Shown here in pieces: positions 14,101 to 26,100 of a DNA stretch of 64,000 bases. The DNA is from Bostrychus sinensis (Eukaryota > Chordata > Actinopteri > Gobiiformes > Eleotridae). Position 1 is the first letter of the stretch, and each line of letters starts with the position of its first letter. Below the pieces are notes generated by a model. The model saw nothing but the letters and a program-made list of their open reading frames with translations. It did no database searches and was not told the DNA's origin. The position numbers were made by a program, and so were the translations under genes. Location: contig CM036255.1 in assembly GCA_020698575.1 (NCBI GenBank), positions 144,501-208,500 of the forward strand, in the 5' to 3' direction.

Positions 14101-17100
14101 GACCACCACCAACCACTCACTCACTCACTCACTCACATTCACACCGGCTTCCTGGTGTTCCCCAGCGGTCTCCCATCCAGGTACTGACCAGGCCCTACCC
14201 TGCTTAGCTTCCGAGGTCTGACAGTATCGGGCATCATGGCCGCCTTGTGGATGCCCGATCCTGTCAGACCTGAAAACAGTACTGAAAACCATCCGTACTG
14301 AAAACAGCAGTACACACAAACACATACTATTTACTTTGTAACCATTACCCCCAACACTGATAATTAGAAGCTGGGGCACTCTGTCACACACCCCAAACTT
14401 GTTCACAATCTGACTCAGAGAGAAGAGAGAGTTGAACAATACATATAAAACCATACGTGAGCCTATATTTTAATATGTAACCTATAGACAAGGCGTGTTC
14501 CCACTGGCAGCAATTGTTGCCACTGACATTTCCACTCATCCTGTGCTTAAACCAAACAAATGTGAGGAATTACATCTGAACAGTCCTTAAAAAGTGTGTT
14601 TACGAAAAATCCTCCTCCTAGCTGCTAACATACTTTAATAGGCTTTTGTTTGAAACTTAAGCAGAGCTTAGACGCAGCTCCTCTTCAGGTGTAACACCTG
14701 TGGTCATGTGACATTTTACTCTAGAAATGTGAAACTCTCCAGACTTAGCTCAGCTGCACTATTTGTACTAATAACACCTTATTATATCATGTAATAACAA
14801 CGGTAGAGCCTTAGAGCCTTAAAAAAGAGGAAGCTTTAATCATTTGATCAACAGCAACAACTGGGAACAAATTGTTGCCAGTGGGATTAAATGGGTCAAG
14901 ACCAAAACATAAGGCGGAAAGACCTGCAAACAAACAACTGAAAACCACTACAGTCGAGACGTGGAAAAACATCATAATGGAATAAACCCAATGTTTGGTA
15001 ATAAATGTTTGTGACCTATTGAATACTGTTGTGTCTTTGGGCAAAGCACTTCACCCACATTGCCTACTCCAGTCATGATATAACAATATGTAGCTGAATG
15101 TGACAGGAAAAGCATCTGACATGAAGCCAGCCAAATAATAAAAAAGAGAGATTTGCAAGTTATTGCATTTTGTCTTATATTATATTTTACACAGTGCCAC
15201 AAAAAGATAATCCTTTCACCCTTTTTAATGAAGAATCAATTTACACTCTTTTAGAAAAATAGTGTCCTGTTCTGTACTGATTTATTCTCCAGTGTCATGA
15301 ATTATTTTTATTTATTTATTTTTAGGTTTTTACAAATATGGCTCTTACGCTGCACGTTTTCTACATTTAGACATCTACAATTATAGGAAAAAAGAGATCA
15401 CATTGTTTTTATACCTGAAGCACGGAAGAGGATTAGGGCCACAGTAAGATTAAAAAATTGAAGGTTGAGTTCTGAGGTTAAAGTCAGAATTTTTAGAATA
15501 AAGTCAGAAGTATGGGTACCTGTAAAGACTGACTTTGTGAAAGAAAACAAGTACCCTCTCGGTCATTTTTGTTTTCCTTAAAAGCGTTTTAAAAATGTAT
15601 TTTCTGAAACCTCAATTTAGTGAAACAAAGACAACGTCAGTAAGTGCATTTATATAGTTTATTGTCGGGATTTTGTACTCTTTTTCTCCCACAACGTCAA
15701 TCTTAACATGCACCCTTACTTCTGACTTTTTTTCTCAGAATTCTGACTTTTTTTCCTTAGAATTCTAACTTGAATTTCTGACTTTACTATCAGAATTCTG
15801 ACTTTAACCTCAACTCAACCCACTTTTTTTTTTTATTATTATTATTTTTACAGTGGTCCTAATTCTCTTCCATACTGAAGTTACAATAGTAAGAAACCTC
15901 TATTTTGGTCATGCTTATTCCTGACTTCTACTGTATCACATTGATGTTAAATGCTGCACTGACTAGGGCCTAGAAATACAACCACAGTTAGTTAGGACTT
16001 ATTACCTGGTCTGTTGTATTAGTTGATTCTGATTAATAAAATAATGAAATTTCCCCTGTGCTTAGGAGAAAATGAAATGTTTCAATTGTTTCAGTTTATA
16101 TGGATCAGTGCAACGTTTTGGTGGCGATCCAAATGAAGTTGAAAGAGGAAAAAGTGCATCATAGTGCCTCTAGGGCAAAAAATCTTAAATTGGGCTGAAA
16201 CAATTTAAGATGTGTCACATCATAAATCATTCAATATTTCCTCACTATGCTGCCTGAGAAGATCTGCAGCATAGTGGTAAAATGTTGAATGGTTTGTGAT
16301 GTGACACAGGCCACCTAGTTTGCGTATAAAGGGAAGTTGCTTGCCTTGTCAGTCCAGAAGCAGTCAGACAGACAGATGAACAATCCTTCTCCTCACAATG
16401 TTTCTGTGCAGATGGCCATGGACCAGCTGCACATGCATTTCACACAGGCCATCCACAACACAGTGTTCCAGGTGGTGCTGGGATATGTGGAGCTGTGCGC
16501 TGGGAACGCTGACACCAAGTTCCAGAAGATGCAGTACAAGGACTTGTGCACGGTCAGTCTACTGCTTTGTACAGTAAGACACAGATGCAATTTCGGAGCA
16601 CAAGTTCACACTGTCACACAGTATGATTATTAATCATGACAGCAGAAACACATCTATAAAGCACTTTATTTACAATTAGCAGAATGAGAATGAGTTTAGA
16701 GTCTCCACCATTAGCACCTGTCCTATTTGGACTCTAAAAACATTCACAATACAAAATGCAGCAGCAGATCTCAATGTTGGAATTTCCTTTGTGTTTGTAA
16801 TGTGTATGTGCAGGATCCTCTTGGTAGTGAACATGGCTGAAGCTGAGCCACAGCCATCCATTTGGATAAATGTTAATCCGTCTAAGTGCCTTTGTGTCTA
16901 GATTTGACAGCTGCTCTCAGTGCCTCACGTTTGTTCTGTGTTCTCACCAAACAACATGCTGTGCCCTGGCCTACTGTGACCTGGAAGAGGCTATTCTCAA
17001 GGTTTTAGGCAGTTCTTATGCCCCAAAGCATGGTTCACACATTTTAAGTGCTTCTTTTTCTTCCAGTTTTATCTAAATCTAATGGTATGTTCACACCAAA

Positions 17101-20100
17101 ACCCGAATGAGGCGGCTGGCGCGAGTGATTTACATGCTAAGTGTATGTAAAGGCGTGTTCAGGCGCGAATAAAAGTCCTGCGGTGCGAATGACGCGAATA
17201 GCGCAACGCGAATCACGTGAATTGAGCATTTGACACACGAGTCCCGTGAATAAGCGAAGAAGCGAATCGGCGGGTGAAACGAACAACGTCCAACGCTCTG
17301 TTCGCTGAAGTTGAAATATTTGAACTTTGGCGAATATTCGCGGAGCGTTAACCAATCAGGGACCTGCTGTAGCAGCGACATGGTTACGTAGGACGTAACA
17401 GCAGAAGAGTCCTGCCTCGGAGATTCATCGATGGTGTCAGAGTGAACCCGGAGCTAAAAGCTATACCCTGCAGCAGCTCTTCTACTTTTATGAAGACAGG
17501 GATCAAAAGAAGACACTAGAATAGAAAACACTAAAAAAAATAAAATAAATATGGCTGTTTAGGCTTTGTGTGACTGTGCTGTGGTTATAGATGTGTTATA
17601 TGTGATCTGAGCCTGTGACAGAGGCTCGGTCTGATCATTGTGACAACAAGAACACAAATAAAGACAAATATAAAGGGGGATAGCTTTACCAAAATAGCCT
17701 ATTGAGATGTGCTTGTTATATTAGCAGTTGTTGCACTCTCCAGAACAACAGAAAATACAGCACCGGTGACTAGACTAGACCCCAAAAACCACTAGAGAGA
17801 GCTAATGTACAAAAAATAACCCCAGGCGCTCTCAGCTCTGTCACTGGGTTTAATGCTGCTGTACAGCAGTAGTGTCCTGGGGAGAGGTCCTCGCAGCCAC
17901 GCAGGACACAGATGACCAAACCGAGATAGGCTCATTTGGGAGTAGCCCTAGTGGCCATGCCCCTCATTTGATGTGAATGAAGCGAACAATTCGCCCTATT
18001 CGTACAAATTTGACGCGCGAATAGTTCGCACAGTTCGCGCAGTTTGCGCGAGTGAATTCAAGATGTTTAAGCATCAAACTAGACGCGAATGATGCAAATT
18101 TGACACCAGATTTGTGTTTGGTGTGAACGTACCATAAGAGATCTTGGCTGTCTTATGCTAATATTTGTTTTAGGCCATGTCACTTCCACATGCTGCTGTG
18201 GTAACAGCCAGTTACCCAGGAATTTTACTCTGAGTGACTGTACTTAGTTTGGTGTAGCCTTGTTGATTGTGCTGTTATGATTTCTGCGCATATTCAGGTT
18301 CAACTGTTTATTTATTTATTTATTTATTTGAATTGGACAGCGTGTATTAATGAACGGCTAGTGCCGTAAATACACCGGATTATAGCTCAGAGCTAATTTC
18401 CATCCGTAGTCCCCACTCACTCACTCACATTCACACCGGCTTCCTGGTCTTCCCCAGTGGTCTCCCATCCAGGTACTGACCAGGCCCTACCCTGCTTAGC
18501 TTCCGAGGTCTGACAGGATCGGGCATCCGCAAGGCGGTATGGCCAGTTGGTCAGATTTGCTACCTTTTATTACAATTGTGTTTTTCATTTCAGTTGATTA
18601 TCATTACAATTAAGTGTAATCAAAAGGAAATTTAGAGCTCATTAAAGACAGTTCTGAAAATGCATCACAGTACAAAGCCCTGTTGTGCTCACCCACTCTT
18701 GTCTCTTGTGTATTATTCAACTCTGAATACTAATTACAGCTTAGTAATTGGTTTTACATAACATCAGTGTTTCAAGATCAGATGCCATTGTAGATAATAA
18801 AGTGAAGCATTGCTTCATTGCACCAGTGTCTTTTTAAGACTAACCACTGGATGTTTTTGTTTCTTTTGTTGACAGCACATTACTCTGGATAGTTACATAC
18901 CTTGTCTGACAGACCTTTGCAAGGCATTGTGGGAAGTGATGCTGAGCTACCACTGTACAATGCAGTGGCATGAAGAGCACGATAAAAAGGAGAACACTCC
19001 AGGTAATAGCCTGCGCCATTTCAGTAATTAAAATACTGTATCACCTCTGGTAGGACTCTGTACCACTACAGTAATGTCCAGACCCTGTTCAAGAATACAT
19101 GGTTGTGTTTTTCTAGTCTCTCTTCAATCCCACCAACACGAGCAGAGGCAGAGGACTCTGTGGTGGACTCGTCCCCCGCCAAAGCTGAGTCACTGAGGAG
19201 GTCAAAACACTCCTCAGTAGCAAAGCACCGGGATGGATAAGAGCCCCCTGGGTGCCTTAAGTGTCTGGATGTTGTGGAGCTGGCTTGGTTGACATGTTCC
19301 ACATGTCATCCTAGGCTTTGTTTTTTTTACTTATGCATTCTACAAAAGTATACCATATAGTATACATAAAATTGCTTTTAATATGAAGGTTGATGTTATT
19401 CTTTGGCGTACTATCATGCGCCATAACCTGCAAACTAATTTTCAGCGGCAATTGGTAAACCCGAAGGTTGGCGGTTCAAGCCCTGCTGCCGGCATTGCAT
19501 ACTGTTGTGGTGTCCTCGTGGGTCATTCCATGTCAAATCAACACATTTCATAAAAAAAATCCTACCTGACCACCTTGTATTTTTTCAAACTTGGTATGAT
19601 TATTGTTCATATAACAAATAGGAAGTGTGCAAATTTTGGAGTTGGTATCCTTTGTAGTTTATGAAATAATAAGGTTAAAAAAAGTGGGCGTGTCAGCCCA
19701 AAATCATGGCTTCTTCAAAATGCTACAGTTCCACAGGCTGTACCTGCTCAACCGTTTGCTCCACATGAATGACATTTGAAAGTTTTGCTAGACACCATGT
19801 AAAGTCCATTGTGTGTAAAGCATAGGGTCCAAAATTATATCATTCTCCATTTATGGCCTGCCAGATATTGAACATGTAAAAATTGTTTCATAATTTGGAC
19901 TTTCATATCTCCACAATGAAATACACTGAACAAAAATATAAATGCAACACTTTTGCTTTTGCTCCCATTTTTCATGAGATGAACTCAAAGATCTGAAACT
20001 TTTTCTACATACACAAAATAACCATATCTCTCAAATATTGTTCACAAATCTGTCAAATCTGTGATAGTGAGCACTTCTCCTTTGCCGAGATAATCCATCC

Positions 20101-23100
20101 CTCCTCACAGGTGTGCCATATCCAGATGCTGATGAGACAGCATGATTATTGCACAGGTGTGCCTCAGACTGGCCACAATAAAAGGCCACTCTGAAATGTG
20201 CAGTTTAATCACACAGCACAATGCCACAGATGTTGCAAGTTTTGAGGGAGCGTGCAATTGGTATGCTGACGGCAGGAATGTCCACCAGAGCGGTTGCTCG
20301 TGAACTGAATGTTCATTTCTCTACCATAAACCGTCTCCAAAGGCGTTTCAGAGAATTTGGAAGTACATCCAACCAGCCTCACAACAGACGACGTGTAACC
20401 ACACCAGCCCAGGACCTCCACATCCAGCATGTTCACCTCCAAGATCGTCTGAGACCAGCCACTCGGACAGCTGCTGAAACAATCGGTTTGCATAACCGTC
20501 TGCAGAAACCGTCTCAGGGAAGCTCATCTGCATGCTCGTCGTCCTTATCGGGGTCTCGACCTGACTCCAGGTCGTCGTCGTAACCGACTTGAGTGGGCAA
20601 ATGCTCACATGCGATGGCGCCTGGCACGTTGGAGAGGTGTTCTCTTCACGGATGAATCCCGGTTTACACTTTTCAGGGCAGATGGCAGACAGCGTGTGTG
20701 GCGTCGTGTGGGTGAGCGGTTTTCTGATGTCACTGTTGTGGATCGAGTGGCCCATGGTGGCGGCGGGGTTATGGTATGGGCAGGCGTATGTTATGGACGA
20801 AGAACACAGATGCATTTTATTGATGGCATTTTGAATGCACAGAGATATCGTGACGAGATCCTGAGGCCCATTGTTGTGCCATACATCCAACAACATCACC
20901 TCATGTTGCAGCATGATAATGCACGACCCCATGTTGCAAGGATCTGTACACAATTCTTGGAAGCTGAAAACATCCCAGTTCTTGCATGGCCAGCATACTC
21001 ACCAGACATGTCACCCATTGAGCATGTTTGGGATGCTCTGGATCGGCGTATACAACAGCGTGTTCCAGGTCCTACCAATATTCAGCAACTTCGCACAGCC
21101 ATTGAAGAGGAGTGGACCAACATTCCACAGGCCACAATCGACAAACTGATCAACTCTATGCGAAGGAGATGTGTTGCACTGCATGAGGCCAATGGTGGTC
21201 ACACCAGATACTGACTGGAGTCCTCAGACCTCCCAGTAAACCCCCCCCCAGTAAAACAAAACTGTATGTTTCAGAGTGGCCTTTTATTGGGGCCAGTCTG
21301 AGGCACACCTGTGCAATAATCATGCTGTCTCATTAGCATCTGGATATGGCACACCTGTGAGGAGGGATGGATTATCTCGGCAAAGGAGAAGTGCTCACTA
21401 TCACAGATTTGACAGATTTGTGAACAATATTTGAGAGATATGGTTATTTTGTGTATGTAGAAAAAGTTTCAGATCTTTGAGTTCATCTCATGAAAAATGG
21501 GAGCAAAAGCAAAAGTGTTGCATTTATATTTTTGTTCAGTGTACATCAGTTCTGTCAAACTGTGATATAACAAACTCATGTGAGAGTACTTCATCAGTAA
21601 CTAGGTCTTTCATTAAAAAAAAAAGGATTCTTTTATTTATTAGGCATCAAACCTAGAAAAGATGATCTCAAGTCTGTTTTTCAAACTCAAATTGCCATTT
21701 GCCATCAGCAGTCATGCGTCCTCTGCTGTAATGAGTGGGAGAATCGTTAGCAGCCATGTGTTCTCTGTTGGAGTGACATCTATTTTGACAAAGATAGCTC
21801 GAAACCACCTGGTCTCTCGGGTTAAGTTTTCAACATCACAACATGTCTTTGTTTTTGTTTGTTTGTTTTTTCGGTAGATGACGCAGAAGAGTCTGATGAC
21901 TTGGGGGTGGACCGCTCTTATGTGAAGAAAAAGTTGGAGCATGGCCTGACGCGGATCTGGCAGGTTCCATGTCTAAACTATACATTGCTTCATTGTTTCA
22001 ATGATTTTTCTGTCCATATTTCAGATTTCTTATAATCCCAGGCGCTTCTCTCTCTTTTCCTCAGGATGTCCAGTTAAAAGTCAAGCCCTTCATCTTGGGC
22101 ACAGACATGTCCAACTTTAAATATGATGATTTTATTGTGGTGCTAGATGTCATTAGCAGGTGAGTCTCAATCTGTTCATTTTATCATAGTGCTCATCACT
22201 TTTTAAAGAACTGCAGAATGCAGAAGCATTCGTTATTCCCATCCATACTATAGACTTATACTGTAAATTATAATTTCATTATATTGTACAGTCCTGAAAA
22301 AAAATCTTAAAGTTGCTATGAGCTAGCCTGTTCTGCCATTCCCACTTCCTTTATTAAGCTAAGGAAATAGGTGTGGTAATGCTCCATTAGCCATTGATTT
22401 CAATGGCTGCCTTGGAGCCGGACCAATCAGAGCAGGGTTTTTGGAGCCGCATCACACTCTTCACCAGAAACGTTGTTGGATTGGAAATATGGTGGATTCA
22501 ACACAGAGGCTAATGCGGGGCTAGCTTCATAATTTATTTTGCTTCTGTGACCAAGACCCTGCCTTGCTTCGACATTTGCAAAAAAGTTGCAGTCGTGTCT
22601 CCATTGTCCACTGTATTAGAGTAACAGACAGGGAGAGCCCGCAAGAAAAGCTGAAAACAAGAGATGTAACGCTGCGAGATGGAGCAAATTGCAAATTTCT
22701 CTCAAAGCAGGTGAGAATTTTTACCACTTAAAGGTGTCCTACAGTTCTCGAGCTTCAAAACAGTCTTTATTTTATCAAAAAACACCTTATATTTACTGAG
22801 ATAGGATCGCTAAAACACAACAAATTAACATGCCTTTGATTCAGTTTACTCGGTTAGCGAAGCTCACTCCCGCACACAAACTTGCACGAGACATTTCTCA
22901 CAATATCCGAACCGTAATTATATAAAAACATCTGTACTGTCCTCGCTGAGACGTAGAAGTTTCAACTAGACAGTGAGCTAAACTCTGACTCAATGATGCA
23001 AGACGTGTCCTCAGTTTAGTTTGTGGCTTTATTTTACACCCCTGACATCGCTTTGAATACAGAGTGAAACTGCAAAAATAAAGCGAAAACCTGAAATTAG

Positions 23101-26100
23101 CTCTTTCTCCTTATTATTATGTAACATCACAGTAAATGTTTACTTTGATTAGGAAGCTTAGAACAGCTGCAAATACTGAGTAACAATCACCAGGTTAATA
23201 ACATGTAATAAAATTACCATTAAGAGGTGGCATATTTTAACTGGTAAACAGCAACAGAATGAAAAATTAGCTTAACATGAGTCAACATTAACGAGCGGCA
23301 ACATAGTCCTGACTACGTGCATTAAATTAGACTAGTTTCAACAACGCAGCTAAGGTAACGTTACTGCATTAACTTTAGAACTGACAAAACCAAGTTGCAG
23401 AAGTACCAAAAAAGGCAAGATGGGAGCACAGCCAGGTGCCCATCATAAATAACTGTTAACTTTAGCTTAAAATGGGACCCCCAAGGTAAACAGCTGCGCA
23501 GTTCAAATTTAGCTTAACAAAAGGGGCTCCTATAGGCTCCGTCTTTAAGCTTCAACTCACTATGTAAAGACATAGTTCAAACAACATGGAGTAAGTATGA
23601 GCCTCACAAATATTTCATGATATCACCGTTACAGTAGTCTAACCTGCTGGAGATGTTTTTGAGATGGTAAACAGAGTGAATCCACGGGTCCATATTCACC
23701 CGCTGTCAGTGAGATGTAAATCTGAGTGTCATCTGCATAGTTGTGGTAGGATATGTTATTGCTGCTTATTAATTGGCCTAAAGGGAGCATGTAAAGATTG
23801 AACAAAAGAGGTCCCAGGATGGACCCCTGGGGCACCCCACAGGTCAGGGCCATTTGGTCTGAGACACAGTTACCGATTTCAACAAAGTACTTCCTGTCTT
23901 CAAGATAGGACTTAGACCATTGAAGGGCAGTACCAGAAATGCCTACCCAGTCCTCTAATCTTTGTAACAGGATCACATGGTCAAGTGTATCAAAAGCAGC
24001 ACTCAGATCCAGCAGAACTAAGACAGAGACTTTGCCTGTGTCAGTGTTCAGGCGGATGTCATTAGTCACCTTGATAAGAGCAGTCTCAGTGCTGTGATTG
24101 GGCCTAAAACCTGACTGAAAATCAGCAAAGCAGTTGTTCCGCAGATGAAAGTCAGTAAGTTGTTGGTATACAACTTTCTCAAGGACTTTACCTAAAAATG
24201 GCAGGTTTGATATGGGCCGATAGTTGTTCAGTACTGTGGCATCAAGACTGCTCTTCTTTAGGAGAGGTTTGATGACAGCAGTTTTCAAGGCCCTTGGAAA
24301 TGTTCCAGACTGCAGTGAGATGTTAACTAAATGAGAAAGTTGAGGTAACAAACTGTTCAGCACAGATTTTAGAAATCTAGTGGGTAACACACCAAGGCAG
24401 CATGTGGATGAACTCAGACTGGAGATGATCTCTTGGACTGTTTTGTCAGTGACGGGTCAAGTGTGTCAGCTCTGAGTGTCTGGATAGTTGCAGGGTTGTT
24501 ATCTGTGTTGTGGAGTTTATAGCACGTTTAATACTCTGAACCTTGTCATTAAAAAATCTTGCAAACTCATTGCACTTAGATGTGGAAATGAGTTCTGAAG
24601 GCGATGGAGCTGGGGGGTTTGTTAACCTGTTCACTGTAGCAAACAGGACACGTGAGTTGTTACTGCAGTTTGTAATGATTTCAGAAAAATACCTTTCCCT
24701 TGTTCTACGCAGAATTTGATTGAAAACATTTAACATTTTTCTGTATATGTCATAATGAACCTGGAGCTTTGACTTGCGCCATTTTCGTTCAGCCCTCCGG
24801 CACTCCCTTTTCTGTGCCCTGACCGAGTCCACATTTCTCCATGGCGCCTTCTGCCTATTTCTAACCATTTTAACCTTAATAGGTGCAATGGTGTCCAGAA
24901 CATTAAGAACACTAGAAGTATAGGAGTCCAACAACTGATCAACATTGGAACATGAGGTATTTTCAAACCTAATTATTTCCATAAACAGAGTCCCCGTGCT
25001 ATCATTTATGTGTCTCCTCTGGACAACTGCAGGACCAGCAGCTGGTTTGGGAATAACAGACAGGTCAAAGAAGACACAAAAATGATTAGACAAAGCAATG
25101 TCAGCCACAGTAACATTTGAAATATTAACACCTTTAGTAATGAGCAGGTCCAGAGTGTGGCCTCTGGTGTGAGTGGGCTCACTCACATGTTGAATAAGGT
25201 CAAAGGTTTCAAGGACAGCACAAAGTTCTTTAGCATTTCTGTCACAGACGTTATCCACATGTACATTAAAATCACCTGTAATGACTATACAGTCAAAGTC
25301 TGTGCAGACAACTGAAAGCATCTGAGTAAAATCATCAATAAAACTCTGACAGTGTTGGGGTGGCTTGTATATGATTATAAAGATTATGGATGGAGATACT
25401 TTTAGCTCCATTTTGAAAGATACACACTGTGACAACCTGCCTTGTTGGGGACAACCAGCATGTCATCATATTCAATAAAATATACAAAAAAACATGCTTA
25501 CCACTCCCACAACGCGTAACCACTGCAGCGTTCCCTGATTTGTCCCCGGCTCGCGCCACAGTTCAATCTACTCCTTCCTGGTTTCCATAAAACAGCCGTG
25601 CCAATGAGCCCCGTGCAGCCACAGTGCAGCACGAGCGCCGCAAAAACGAGACGTGTAGCCTCTCGCGATTGTGTTACCGCCTGAACACATCCAACAGTAA
25701 ATATCCTCCATTATGCATTGAAATCAGTTAAATCCTTTCAGGTAATTCACTCTAAAACTTAACTTCCCGTAGCCGTCCTCTCACTCCATCCACCCTGCTC
25801 CGCATGTCAGGACCCCACTGCGTCATCACACGTGACTCGGACTGACCCGTGAGTTTCCTTTTTTTTTTATTGTTTGTTTTTGCTGGTTTCTTTATTTAAA
25901 CAATGCATTTCGTTAAATGGCAAGCAATTCTGTTAAGTGTATATTTTGTACATTGGCAGAAATTGTGGAGTTTTTTGCCGGGGGGGAAACTCAAGCCAGA
26001 AGTGCTGGAGTGCTGGCTCCCGAGGCCGATGGGAATTGGAGTGCATGTCTTTGGACATTTGCGTGACGAACTTTTAAATGGACTTTTTCAGCCTTTGAAA

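Noticed and set aside
14155..14240. 5S rRNA gene
   Set aside because: Mutated and fused to a SINE body, with no terminator of a real 5S gene; same for 18470-18545.
16337..16633. 98-codon ORF as a separate gene
   Set aside because: It is the vps50 exon 16412-16552 with flanking intron read through.
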